Of a DNA stretch of 64,000 bases, positions 13,401 through 27,900 are shown in pieces. The position numbers and the translations under genes are program-made. A model generated the notes under the pieces. That model was not told the DNA's origin. It searched no databases and worked only from the letters and a program-made list of their open reading frames with translations. Location: NCBI GenBank assembly GCA_036971475.1, contig JBAIZL010000003.1, positions 83,514,595-83,578,594 on the forward strand, given 5' to 3'. The DNA is from Prosapia bicincta (lineage: Eukaryota > Arthropoda > Insecta > Hemiptera > Cercopidae). Every line of letters starts with the position of its first letter. The stretch's first letter is position 1.

Positions 13401-16400
13401 AGCTGTTTTAAAGCTTAGGTTATGTTTGAGAATGGATGTTTTAACGCTTAGGTTATGTTAGAGAACATATGTTTCAAAGCTTAGATTATGTATGAGGACA
13501 GATGTTTTAACGCTCAGGTTATGTGTGAGAACAGCTGTTTTAACGCTTACGTTATGTTTGAGAACAGTTCTTTTAACGCTTATTTCATGTTTGAGAACCG
13601 CTGTTTTAACAATTAGTTTATGTTTGAGAACAGATGTTTGATTGCTTAGGGTAAGTTTGAGAACAGCTATTTTAACGTTTAGGTTATGTTTGAGAACGGC
13701 GTTTTTAACGCTTAGGTTATGTTAGAGGACAGATGTTTTAACGCTTAGGTTATGTTTGAGAACAGATGCTTTCACGCTTAGGTTATGTTGGAGAACAGCT
13801 GTTATAACGCTTAGGTTATGTTTGAGAACAGTTCTTTTAACGCTTATTTCATGTTTGAGAACCGCTGTTTTAACGAATAGGTTATGTTTGAGAACAGATG
13901 TTTGATTGCTTAGGGTATTTTTGAGAACAGCTTTTTTAACGCTTAGGTTATGTTTGAGAACAGATGCTTTCACGCTTAGGTTATGTTGGAGAACAGCTGT
14001 TTTAACGCTTAGGTTATGTTTGAGAACAGTTCTTTTAACGCTTATTTCATGTTTGAGAACCGCTGTTTTAACAATTAGTTTATGTTTGAGAACAGATGTT
14101 TGAATGCTTAGGGTAAGTTTGAGAACAGCTATTTTAACGTTTAGGTTATGTTTGAGAACGGAGTTTTTAACGCTTAGGTTATGTTAGAGGACAGATGTTT
14201 TAACGCTTAGGTTATGTTTGAGAACAGATGCTTTCACGCTTAGGTTATGTTGGAGAACAGCTGTTATAACGCTTAGGTTATGTTTGAGAACAGTTCTTTT
14301 AACGCTTATTTCATGTTTGAGAACCGCTGTTTTAACGAATAGGTTATGTTTGAGAACAGATGTTTGATTGCTTAGGGTATTTTTGAGAACAGCTTTTTTA
14401 ACGCTTAGGTTATGTTTGAGAACAGATGCTTTCACGCTTAGGTTATGTTGGAGAACAGCTGTTTCAACGCTTAGGTTATATTTGAGAACAGCTGCTATAA
14501 CGCTTAGGTTATGTTTGAGAACAGCTGTTTTAAAGCTTAGGTTATGTTTGAGAATGGATGTTTTAACGCTTAGGTTATGTTTGAGAACAGCTGTTTTAAC
14601 CCTTAGGTTATGTTAGAGAACATATGTTTCAAAGCTTAGATTATGTATGAGGACAGATGTTTTAACGATTAGGTTATGTTTGAGATCAACTGTTTTAACG
14701 TTCAGGTTATGTTTGAGAACAGCTGTTTTAACGATAAGGTTATGTTTGAGAACAGCTTTTATAACGCTTAGGTTATGTATGAAGACAGATATTTTAACGA
14801 TTAGGATATGTTTGAGAACGGCGTTTTTAACGCTTAGGTTATGTTATAGGACAGATGTTTTAACGCTTAGGTTATGTTTGTGAGCAGATGCTTTCACGCT
14901 TAGGTTATGTTGGAGAACAGCTGTTTTAACGCCTAGGTTATGTTTGGGAACAGATGTTTTAACGCTTAGGTTAGGTTCGAGAATAGATATTTTAACGCTT
15001 AGGTTATGTTTGAGATCAGATCTTTTAACGATTAGGATATGTTTGATAACAGATGTTTTAACGATTACGTTATGTTTGAGAACAGATGTTTTAACGCTTA
15101 GGTTATGTTCGAGAACAGATGTTTTAACGCTCAGGTTATGTGTGAGAACAGGTGTTTTAACGCTTAGGTTATGTTTGAGAACAGTTCTTTTAACGCTTAT
15201 TTCATGTTTGAGAACCGCTGTTTTAACGATTAGGTTATGTTTGAGAACAGATGCTTTCAATCTTAAGTTATGTTGGAGAACAGCTGTTTTAACGCTTAGG
15301 TTATGTTTGAGAACAGCTGTTTTAACGCTTAGGTTATGTTCGAACACAGATGTTTTAACGCTTAGGTTATGTTTGAGATCAACTGTTTTATCGCTTAGGT
15401 TATGTTTGAGAACAGATGCTTAACGCTTAGGTTATGTTTGAGAACAGCTGTTTTACGATAAGGTTATGTTTGAGGACAGCTGTTATAACGCTTAGGTTAT
15501 GTATGAAGACTGATATTTTAACGATTAGGTTATGTTTGAGAACGGCGTTTTTAACGCTTAGGTTATGTTAGAGGACAGATGTTTTAACGCTTAGGTTATG
15601 TTTGAGAACAGATGCTTTCACGCTTAGGTTATATTGGAGAACAGCTGTTTTAACGCTTAGGTTATGTTTGAGAACAGCGTTTTTAACGCTTAGGTTATGT
15701 TTGAGAACATATGTTTCAAAGCTTAGATTATGTATGAGGACAGATGTTTTAACGCTCAGGTTATGTTTGAGATCAGCTGTTTTAACGATAAGGTTATGTT
15801 TGAGAACAGCTGTTATAACGCTTAGGTTATGTATGAAGACAGATATTTTAACGATTAGGTTATGTTTGAGAACGGCGTTTTTAACGCTTAGGTTATGTTA
15901 GAGGACAGATGTTTTAACGCTTAGGTTATGTTTGAGAACAGATGCTTTCACGCTTAGGTTATGTTGGAGAACTGCTGTTATAACGCTTAGGTTATGTTTG
16001 AGAACAGTTCTTTTAACGCTTATTTCATGTTTGAGAACCGCTGTTTTAACGAATAGGTTATGTTTGAGAACAGATGTTTGATTGCTTAGGATATTTTTGA
16101 GAACAGCTTTTTTAACGCTTATGTTATGTTAGAGGACGGATGTTTTAACGCTTAGGTTATGTTTGCGAACAGATGTTTTCACGCTTAGGTTATTTTGGAG
16201 AACAGCTGTTTTAATGCTTAAGTTATGTTTGAGAACAGCGTTTTTAACGCTTAGTTATATTTGGAAATCGCTCTAATAAGGCTTAGGTTATGTGTGAGAA
16301 AAGCTGTTTTAACGCTTAGGTTATGTTTGAGATCAGTTCTTTTAACGCTTATTTCATGTTTGAGAACCGCTGTTTTAACAATTAGTTTATGTTTGAGAAC

Positions 16401-18900
16401 AGATGTTTGAATGCTTAGGGTAAGTTTGAGAACAGCTATTTTAACGTTTAGGTTATGTTTGAGAACGGCGTTTTTAATGCTTAGGTTATGTTAGAGGACA
16501 GATGTTTTAACGCTTAGGTTATGTTTGAGAACAGATGCTTTCACGCTTAGGTTATGTTGGAGAACAGCTGTTATAACGCTTAGGTTATGTTTGAGAACAG
16601 TTCTTTTAACGCTTATTTCATGTTTGAGAACCGCTGTTTTAACGAATAGGTTATGTTTGAGAACAGAGGTTTGATAGCTTAGGGTATTTTTGAGAACAGC
16701 GTTTTTAACGCTTAGGTTATGTTTGAGAACAGATGCTTTCACGCTTAGGTTATGTTGGAGAACAGCTGTTTCAACGCTTAGGTTATGTTTGAGAACAGCT
16801 GCTATAACGCTTAGGTTATGTTTGAGAACAGCTGTTTTAAAGCTTAGGTTATGTTTGAGAATGGATGTTTTAACGCTTAGGTTATGTTTGAGAACAGCTG
16901 TTTTAACGCTTAGGTTATGTTAGAGAACATATGTTTCAAAGTTTAAATTATGTATGAGGACAGATGTTTTAACGATTAGGTTATGTTTGAGAACAGCTTT
17001 TATAACGCTTAGGTTATGTATGAAGAAAGATATATTAACGATTAGGATATGTTTGAGAACGGCGTTTTTAACGCTTAGGTTATGTTATAGGACAGATGTT
17101 TTAACGCTTAGGTTATGTTTGAGAACAGATGCTTTCACGCCCAGGTTATGTTGGAGAACAGCTGTTTTAACGCTTAGGTTATGTTTGGGAACAGATGTTT
17201 TAACGCTTAGGTTAGGTTCGAGAATAGATATTTTAACGCTTAGGTTATGTTTGAGAACAGATCTTTTAACGATTAGGATATGTTTGATAACAGATGTTTT
17301 AACGATTACGTTATGTTTGAGAACAGTTGTTTTAACGCTTAGGTTATGTTTGAGAACAGATGCTTTCAATCTCAAGTTATGTTGGAGAACAGCTGTATTA
17401 ACGTTCAGGTTATGTTTGAGAACAGCTGTTTTAACGCTTAGGTTATGTTCGAACACATGTTTTAACGCTTAGGTTATGTTTGAGATCAACTGTTTTAACG
17501 CTTAGGTTATGTTTGAGAACAGATGCTTAACGCTTAGGTTATGTTTGAGAACAGCTGTTTTAACGATTATGTTATGTTTAAAAACAGATGTTTTAACGCT
17601 TAGGTTATGTTCAAACACAGATGTTTTACCGATTACGTCATGTTTGAGAACAGATGTTTTAACGCTTAGGTTATGTTTGAGAACAGATGCTTAACGCTCA
17701 GGTTATTTGTGAGAAGAGCTGTTTTAACGCTTAGGTTATGTTTTAACGCTCTAGTTATGTTTGAGAACAGATGCATTCACGCTTAGGTTATGTTTGAGAA
17801 CAGCTGTTTTAACGATAAGGTTATGTTTGAGAACAGCTTTAATAACGCTTAGGTTATGTATGAAGACAGATATTTTAACGATTAGGATATGTTTGAGAAC
17901 GGCGTTTTTAACGCTTAGGTTATGTTATAGGACAGATGTTTTAACGCTTAGGTTATGTTTGAGAACAGATGCTTTCACGCTTAGGATATAATGGAGAACA
18001 GCTGTTTTAACGCTTAGGTTATGTTTGGGAACAGATGTTTTAACGCTTAGGTTAGGTTCGAGAATAGATATTTTAACGCTTAGGTTATGTTTGAGAACAG
18101 ATCTTTTAACGATTAGGATATGTTTGATAACAGATGTTTTAACGATTACGTTATGTTTGAGAACAGATGTTTTAACGCTTAGGTTATGTGTGAGAACAGC
18201 TGTTTTAACGCTTAGGTTATGTTTGAGAACAGTTCTTTTAACGCTTATTTCATGTTTGAGAACCGCTGTTTTAACGATTAGGTTATGTTTGAGAACAGAC
18301 GTTTGAATGCTTAGGGTAAGTTTGAGAACAGCTGTTTTAACGCTTAGGTTATGTTTGAGGACAGCTGTTTTAACGCTTAGGTTATGTTCGAACACAGATG
18401 TTTTAACGCTTAGGTTATGTTTGAGATCAACTGTTTTATCGCTTAGGTTATGTTTGAGAACAGATGCTTAACGCTTAGGTTATGTTTGAGAACAGCTGTT
18501 TTAACGATAAGGTTATGTTTGAGGACAGCTGTTATAACGCTTAGGTTATGTATGAAGACAGATATTTTAACGATTAGGTTATGTTTGAGAACGGCGTTTT
18601 TAACGCTTATGAGAACAGATGCTTTAACTCTTAGGTTATATTTGAGAACAGATGTTTTAAAGCTTAGGTTATGTTTGAGAACAAATGTTTCAAAGCTTAG
18701 GTTATGTTTGAGAACAGCCCTTTTAACTTTTAGGTTATGTTTGAGAACAGATGTTCTAAAGCTTAGGTTATGTTTGAGAACAAATGTTTCAACGCTTAGG
18801 TTATGTTTGAGAACAGATTTTTTACGCTTAGGTTATGTTTGAGAACAGCTGTTTTAAAGCTTAGGTTATGTTTGAGAACAGCTCTTTTGACGCTTATTTC
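10405..18900 (+). repeat. Satellite built from shuffled pieces of the 1221-bp unit
   Basis: Blocks of the preceding repeat recur in altered order (near 12.6, 13.1, 13.7, 14.2, 14.6, 15.6, 16.5, 17.0 and 18.0 kb), with joins always at monomer positions. The truncated 19-bp monomer (14-nt loss) appears once, at about 17734-17760, the only case seen left of 40 kb. No gene is seen. Confidence 0.75.
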
Positions 18901-21900
18901 ATGTTTGAGAACAGATGCTTTAACGCTTAGGTTATGTTTGAGAACAGATGCTTTCACGCTTAGGTTATTTTGGAGAACAGCTGTTTTAACGAAAAGGTTA
19001 TGTTTGAGAACGGCGTTTTTAACGCTTAGGTTATGTTAGAGGACAGATGTTTTAACGCTCTAGTTATGTTTGAGAACAGATTCATTCACGCTTAGGTTAT
19101 GTTGGAGAACAGCTGTATCAACGCTTAGGTTGTGTTTGGGAACAGATGTTTTACGCTTAGGTTTTGTTTGAGAACAGCTATTTTAAAGCTTAGGTTATGT
19201 TTGAGAACAGCTCTTTTAACGCTTATTTCATGTTTGAGAACAGCTGTTTTAACGCTTAGGTTATGTTTGAGAACGGCGTTTTTAACGCTTAGGTTATGTT
19301 AGAGGACAGATGTTTTAACGCTCTAGTTATATTTGAGAACAGATGCATTCACGCTTAGGTTATGTTAGAGAACAGCTGTTTTAACGCTTAGGTTATATTG
19401 GGGAACAGTTGTTTTAACGCTTCGGTTATGTTTGAGAACAGATGTTTTAACGCTTAGGTTATGTTCGAGAACAGCTGTTTTAACGCTTAGGGTTTGTTGG
19501 AGAACAGCTGTTTTAACACTTAGGTTATGTCTGGGAACAGATGTTTTAACGCTTAGGTTATGTTCGAGAATAGATATTTTAACGCTTAGGTTATGTTTGA
19601 GAACAGATCTTTTAACGATTAGGATATGTTTGATAACAGATGTTTTAACGATTACGTTATGTTTGAGAACAGATGTTTTAACGCTTAGGTTATGTTCGAG
19701 AACAGATGTTTTAACGCTCAGGTTATGTGTGAGAACAGCTGTTTTAACGCTTAGGTTATGTTTGAGAACCGTTCTTTTAACGCTTATTTCATGTTTGAGA
19801 ACCGCTGTTTTACCGATTAGGTTATGTTTGAGAACAGACGTTTGAATGCTTAGGGTATGTTTGAGAACAGCTGTTTTAACGCTTAGGTTATGTTTGAGAA
19901 CAGATGCTTAACGCTTAGGTTATGTTTGAGAACAGCTGTTTTAACGATTATGTTATGTTTAAAAACAGATGTTTTAACGCTTAGGTTATGTTCGAACACA
20001 GATGTTTTACCGATTACGTCATGTTTGAGAACAGATGTTTTAACGCTTAGGTTATGTTTGAGAACAGATGCCTAACGCTCAGGTTATTTGTGAGTAGAGC
20101 TGTTTTAACGCTTAGGTTATGTTTGAGAACAGCGTTTTTAACGCTTAGGTTATGTGAGAGGACAGATGTTTTAACGCTCTAGTTATGTTTGAGAACAGAT
20201 GCATTCACGCTTAGGTTATGTTGGAGAACAGCTGTTTTAACGATTAGGTTATGTTTGAGAACAGCGTTTTTAACGCTTATGTTATGTTAGAGAACATATG
20301 TTTCAAAGCTTAGATTATGTATGAGGACAGATGTTTTAACGCTCAGGTTATGTATTAGAACAGCTGTTTTAACGATAAGGTTATGTTTGAGAACAGCTGT
20401 TATAACGCTTAGGTTATGTATGAAGACAGATATTTTAACGATTAGGTTATGTTTGAGAACAGATGCTTTCACGCTTAGGTTATGTTGGAGAACAGCTGTT
20501 TTAACGCTTAGGTTATGTTCGAGAACAGCTGTTTTAACGCTCAGGTTATGTTGGAGAACAGCTGTTTTAGCGCTTAGGTTATGTTTGGGAACAGATGTTT
20601 TAACGCTTAGGTTATGTTTGAGAACAGATGCTTTCACGCTCAGGTTATGTGTGAGAACAGCTGTTTTAACGCTTAGGTTATGTTTGAGAACAGTTCTTTT
20701 AACGCTTATTTCATGTTTGAGAACCGCTGTTTTAACGATTAGGTTATGTTTGAGAACAGACGTTTGAATGCTTAGGGTATGTTTGAGAACAGCTGTTTTA
20801 ACGCTTATGTTATGTTTGAGAACGGCGTTTTTAACGCTTAGGTTATGTTAGAGGACAGCTGTTTCAACGCTTAGGTTGTGTTTTGGAACAAATGTTTTAC
20901 GCTTAGGTTTTGTTTGAGAACAGCTGTTTTAAAGCTTAGGTTATGTTTGAGAACAGCTCTTTTAACGCTTATTTCATGTTTGAGAACAGATGCTTTAACG
21001 CTTAGGTTATATTTGAGAACAGATGTTTTAAAGCTTAGGTTATGTTTGAGAACAGATGTTTCAATGCTTAGGTTATGTTTGAGAACAGATGCTTTAACGC
21101 TTAGGTTATATTTGAGAACAAATGTTTTAAAGCTTAGGTTATGTTTGAGAACAGCTGTTTTAACGCTTAGGTTATGTTTAAGAACCGCTGTTTTAACGAT
21201 TAGGTTATGTATGAAGACAGATATTTTAACGATCAGGTTATGTTTGAGAACGGCGTTTTTAACGCGTAGGTTATGTTAGAGGACAGATGTTTTAACGCTT
21301 AGGTTATGTTTGAGAACAGATGCTTTCACGCTTAGGTTATGTTGGAGAACAGCTGTTTTAACGCTTAAGCTGTGTTTGAGAACAGCTGTTTCAACGCTTA
21401 GGTTATGTTTGGGAACAGATGTTTTACGCTTAGGTTGTGTTTGAGAACAGCTGTTTTAAAGCTTAGGTTATGTTTGAGAACAGCTCTTTTAACGCTTATT
21501 TCATGTTTGAGAACAGATGCTTTAACGCTTAAGTTATATTTGAGAACAGATGTTTTAAAGCTTAGGTTATGTTTGAGATCAAATGTTTCAACGCTTAGGT
21601 TATGTTAGAAAACATATGTTTCAAAGCTTAGATTATGTATGAGGACAGATATTTTAACGATCAGGTTATGTTTGAGAACGGCGTTTTTAACGCTCAGGTT
21701 ATGTTTGAGAACAGCTGTTTTAACGATAAGGTTATGTTTGAGAACAGCTGTTAAAACGCTTAGGTTATGTTTGAGAACGGCGTTTTTAACGCTTGGGTTA
21801 TGTTTGAGAACGGCGTTTTTAACGCTTGGGTTATGTTTGAGAACGGCGTTTTTAACGCTTGGGTTATGTTAGAGGACAGATGTTTTAACGCTTAGGTTAT

Positions 21901-24900
21901 GTTTGAGAACAGATCTTTTAACGATTAGGATATGTTTGATAACAGATGTTTTAACGATTATTACGTTATGTTTGAGAACAGATGTTTTAACGCTTAGGTT
22001 ATGTTCGAGAACAGATGTTTTAACGCTCAGGTTATGTGTGAGAACAGCTGTTTTAACGCTTAGGTTATGTTTGAGAACAGTTCTTTTAACGCTTATTTCA
22101 TGTTTGAGAACCGCTGTTTTACCGATTAGGTTATGTTTGAGAACAGACGTTTGAATGCTTAGGGTATGTTTGAGAACAGCTGTTTTAACGCTTAGGTTAT
22201 GTTTGAGAACAGATGCTTAACGCTTAGGTTATGTTTGAGAACAGCTGTTTTAACGATTATGTTATGTTTAAAAACAGATGTTTTAACGCTTAGGTTATGT
22301 TCGAACACAGATGTTTTACCGATTACGTCATGTTTGAGAACAGATGTTTTAACGCTTAGGTTATGTTTGAGAACAGATGCCTAACGCTCAGGTTATTTGT
22401 GAGTAGAGCTGTTTTAACGCTTAGGTTATGTTTGAGAACAGCGTTTTTAACGCTTAGGTTATGTGAGAGGACAGATGTTTTAACGCTCTAGTTATGTTTG
22501 AGAACAGATGCATTTACGCTTAGGTTATGTTGGAGAACAGCTGTTTTAACGATTAGGTTATGTTTGAGAACAGCGTTTTTAACGCTTATGTTATGTTAGA
22601 GAACATATGTTTCAAAGCTTAGATTGTGTATGAGGACAGATGTTTTAACGCTCAGGTTATGTATTAGAACAGCTGTTTTAACGATAAGGTTATGTTTGAG
22701 AACAGCTGTTATAACGCTTAGGTTATGTATGAAGACAGATATTTTAACGCTTAGGTTATGTTCGAGAACAGCTGTTTTAACGCTCAGGTTATGTTGGAGA
22801 ACAGCTGTTTTAGCGCTTAGGTTATGTTTGGGAACAGATGTTTTAACGCTTAGGTTATGTTTGAGAACAGCTCTTTTAACGCTTATTTCATGTTTGAGAA
22901 CAGCTGTTTTAACGCTTAGGTTATGTTTGAGAACGGCGTTTTTAACGCTTAGGTTATGTTAGAGGACAGATGTTTTAACGCTCTAGTTATATTTGAGAAC
23001 AGATGCATTCACGCTTAGGTTATGTTAGAGAACAGCTGTTTTAACGCTTAGGTTATGTTTGGGAACAGTTGTTTTAACGCTTCGGTTATGTTTGAGAACA
23101 GATGTTTTAACGCTTAGGTTATGTTCGAGAACAGCTGTTTTAACGCTTAGGTTATGTTGGAGAACAGCTGTTTTAACACTTAGGTTATGTCTGGGAACAG
23201 ATGTTTTAACGCTTAGGTTATGTTCGAGAATAGATATTTTAACGCTTAGGTTATGTTTGAGAACAGATCTTTTAACGATTAGGATATGTTTGATAACAGA
23301 TGTTTTAACGATTACGTTATGTTTGAGAACAGATGTTTTAACGCTTAGGTTGTGTTCGAGAACAGATGTTTTAACGCTCAGGTTATGTGTGAGAACAGCT
23401 GTTTTAACGCTTAGGTTATGTTTGAGAACAGTTCTTTTAACGCTTATTTCATGTTTGAGAACCGCTGTTTTAACGATTAGGTTATGTTTGAGAACAGACG
23501 TTTGAATGCTTAGGGTATGTTTTGAGAACAGCTGTTTTAACGCTTAGGTTATGTTTGAGAACGGCGTTTTTAACGCTTAGGTTATGTTAGAGGACAGATG
23601 TTTTAACGCTCTAGTTATATTTGAGAACAGATGCATTCCCGCTTAGGTTATGTTGGAGAACAGCTGTTTTAACGCTTAGGTTATGTTTGGGAACAGTTGT
23701 TTTAACGCTTCGGTTATGTATGAGAACAGATGTTTTAACGCTTAGGTTATGTTCGAGAACAGCTGTTTTAACGCTTAGGTTATGTTGGAGAACAGCTGTT
23801 TTAACACTTAGGTTATGTCTGGGAACAGATGTTTTAACGCTTAGGTTATGTTCGAGAATAGATATTTTAACGCTTAGGTTATGTTTGAGAACAGATCTTT
23901 TAACGATTAGGATATGTTTGATAACAGATGTTTTAACGATTACGTTATGTTTGAGAACAGATGTTTTAACGCTTAGGTTATGTTCGAGAACAGATGTTTT
24001 AACGCTCAGGTTATGTGTGAGAACAGCTGTTTTAACGCTTAGGTTATGTTTGAGAACAGTTCTTTTAACGCTTATTTCATGTTTGAGAACCGCTGTTTTA
24101 ACGATTAGGTTATGTTTGAGAACAGACGTTTGAATGCTTAGGGTATGTTTGAGAACAGCTGTTTTAACGCTTAGGTTATGTTTGAGAACGGCGATTTTAA
24201 CGCTTAGGTTATGTTAGAGGACAGCTGTTTCAACGCTTAGGTTGTGTTTTGGAACAGATGTTTTACGCTTAGGTTTTGTTTGAGAACAGCTGTTTTAAAG
24301 CTTAGGTTATGTTTGAGAACAGCTCTTTTAACGCTTATTTCATGTTTGAGAACAGATGCTTTAACGCTTAGGTTATATTTGAGAACAGATGTTTTAAAGC
24401 TTAGGTTATGTTTGAGAACAGATGTTTCAATGCTTAGGTTATGTTTGAGAACAGATGCTTTAACGCTTAGGTTATATTAGAGAACAAATGTTTTAAAGCT
24501 TAGGTTATGTTTGAGAACAGCTGTTTTAACGCTTAGGTTATGTTTAAGAACCGCTGTTTTAACGATTAGGTTATGTATGAAGACAGATATTTTAACGATC
24601 AGGTTATGTTTGAGAACGGCGTTTTTAACGCGTAGGTTATGTTAGAGGACAGATGTTTTAACGCTTAGGTTATGTTTGAGAACAGATGCTTTCACGCTTA
24701 GGTTATGTTGGAGAACAGCTGTTTTAAAGCTTAAGCTGTGTTTGAGAACAGCTGTTTCAACGCTTAGGTTATGTTTGGGAACAGATGTTTTACGCTTAGG
24801 TTGTGTTTGAGAATAGCTGTTTTAAAGCTTAGGTTATGTTTGAGAACAGCTCTTTTAACGCTTATTTCATGTTTGAGAACAGATGCTTTAACGCTTAAGT

Positions 24901-27900
24901 TATATTTGAGAACAGATGTTTTAAAGCTTAGGTTATGTTTGAGATCAAATGTTTCAACGCTTAGGTTATGTTAGAAAACATATGTTTCAAAGCTTAAATT
25001 ATGTATGAGGACAGATATTTTAACGATCAGGTTATGTTTGAGAACGGCGTTTTTAACGCTCAGGTTATGTTTGAGAACAGCTGTTTTAACGATAAGGTTA
25101 TGTTTGAGAACAGCTGTTAAAACGCTAAGGATATGTTTGAGAACAGATATTTTAACGATTAGGATATGTTTGATAACAGATGTTTTAACGATTACGTTAT
25201 GTTTGAGAACAGATGTTTTAACGCTTAGGTTATGTTCGAGAACAGATGTTTTAACGCTCAGGTTATGTGTGAGAACAGCTGTTTTAACGCTTAGGTTATG
25301 TTTGAGAACAGTTCTTTTAACGCTTATTTCATGTTTGAGAACAGATGCTTTAACGCTTAGGTTATGTTTGAGAACAGATGCTTTCACGCTTAGGTTATTT
25401 TGGAGAACAGCTGTTTTAACGAAAAGGTTATGTTTGAGAACGGCGTTTTTAACGCTTAGGTTATGTTAGAGGACAGATGTTTTAACGCTCTAGTTATGTT
25501 TGAGAACAGATTCATTCACGCTTAGGTTATGTTGGAGAACAGCTGTATCAACGCTTAGGTTGTGTTTGGGAACAGATGTTTTACGCTTAGGTTTTGTTTG
25601 AGAACAGCTATTTTAAAGCTTAGGTTATGTTTGAGAACAGCTCTTTTAACGCTTATTTCATGTTTGAGAACAGCTGTTTTAACGCTTAGGTTATGTTTGA
25701 GAACGGCGTTTTTAACGCTTAGGTTATGTTAGAGGACAGATGTTTTAACGCTCTAGTTATATTTGAGAACAGATGCATTCACGCTTAGGTTATGTTAGAG
25801 AACAGCTGTTTTAACGCTTAGGTTATATTGGGGAACAGTTGTTTTAACGCTTCGGTTATGTTTGAGAACAGATGTTTTAACGCTTAGGTTATGTTCGAGA
25901 ACAGCTGTTTTAACGCTTAGGGTTTGTTGGAGAACAGCTGTTTTAACACTTAGGTTATGTCTGGGAACAGATGTTTTAACGCTTAGGTTATGTTCGAGAA
26001 TAGATATTTTAACGCTTAGGTTATGTTTGAGAACAGATCTTTTAACGATTAGGATATGTTTGATAACAGATGTTTTAACGATTACGTTATGTTTGAGAAC
26101 AGATGTTTTAACGCTTAGGTTATGTTCGAGAACAGATGTTTTAACGCTCAGGTTATGTGTGAGAACAGCTGTTTTAACGCTTAGGTTATGTTTGAGAACC
26201 GTTCTTTTAACGCTTATTTCATGTTTGAGAACCGCTGTTTTAACGATTAGGTTATGTTTGAGAACAGACGTTTGAATGCTTAGGGTATGTTTGAGAACAG
26301 CTGTTTTAACGCTTATGTTATGTTTGAGAACGGCGTTTTTAACGCTTAGGTTATGTTAGAGGACAGCTGTTTCAACGCTTAGGTTGTGTTTTGGAACAAA
26401 TGTTTTACGCTTAGGTTTTGTTTGAGAACAGCTGTTTTAAAGCTTAGGTTATGTTTGAGAACAGCTCTTTTAACGCTTATTTCATGTTTGAGAACAGATG
26501 CTTTAACGCTTAGGTTATATTTGAGAACAGATGTTTTAAAGCTTAGGTTATGTTTGAGAACAGATGTTTCAATGCTTAGGTTATGTTTGAGAACAGATGC
26601 TTTAACGCTTAGGTTATATTTGAGAACAAATGTTTTAAAGATTAGGTTATGTTTGAGAACAGCTGTTTTAACGCTTAGGTTATGTTTAAGAACCGCTGTT
26701 TTAACGATTAGGTTATGTATGAAGACAGATATTTTAACGATCAGGTTATGTTTGAGAACGGCGTTTTTAACGCGTAGGTTATGTTAGAGGACAGATGTTT
26801 TAACGCTTAGGTTATGTTTGAGAACAGATGCTTTCACGCTTAGGTTATGTTGGAGAACAGCTGTTTTAACGCTTAAGCTGTGTTTGAGAACAGCTGTTTC
26901 AACGCTTAGGTTATGTTTGGGAACAGATGTTTTACGCTTAGGTTGTGTTTGAGAACAGCTGTTTTAAAGCTTAGGTTATGTTTGAGAACAGCTCTTTTAA
27001 CGCTTATTTCATGTTTGAGAACAGATGCTTTAACGCTTAAGTTATATTTGAGAACAGATGTTTTAAAGCTTAGGTTATGTTTGAGATCAAATGTTTCAAC
27101 GCTTAGGTTATGTTAGAAAACATATGTTTCAAAGCTTAGATTATGTATGAGGACAGATATTTTAACGATCAGGTTATGTTTGAGAACGGCGTTTTTAACG
27201 CTCAGGTTATGTTTGAGAACAGCTGTTTTAACGATAAGGTTATGTTTGAGAACAGCTGTTAAAACGCTTAGGTTATGTTTGAGAACGGCGTTTTTAACGC
27301 TTGGATTATGTTTGAGAACGGCGTTTTTAACGCTTGGGTTATGTTTGAGAACGGCGTTTTTAACGCTTGGGTTATGTTAGAGGACAGATGTTTTAACGCT
27401 TAGGTTATGTTTGAGAACAGATCTTTTAACGATTAGGATATGTTTGATAACAGATGTTTTAACGATTATTACGTTATGTTTGAGAACAGATGTTTTAACG
27501 CTTAGGTTATGTTCGAGAACAGATGTTTTAACGCTCAGGTTATGTGTGAGAACAGCTGTTTTAACGCTTAGGTTATGTTTGAGAACAGTTCTTTTAACGC
27601 TTATTTCATGTTTGAGAACCGCTGTTTTACCGATTAGGTTATGTTTGAGAACAGACGTTTGAATGCTTAGGGTATGTTTGAGAACAGCTGTTTTAACGCT
27701 TAGGTTATGTTTGAGAACAGATGCTTAACGCTTAGGTTATGTTTGAGAACCGCTGTTTTAACGATTATGTTATGTTTAAAAACAGATGTTTTAACGCTTA
27801 GGTTATGTTCGAACACAGATGTTTTACCGATTACGTCATGTTTGAGAACAGATGTTTTAACGCTTAGGTTATGTTTGAGAACAGATGCCTAACGCTCAGG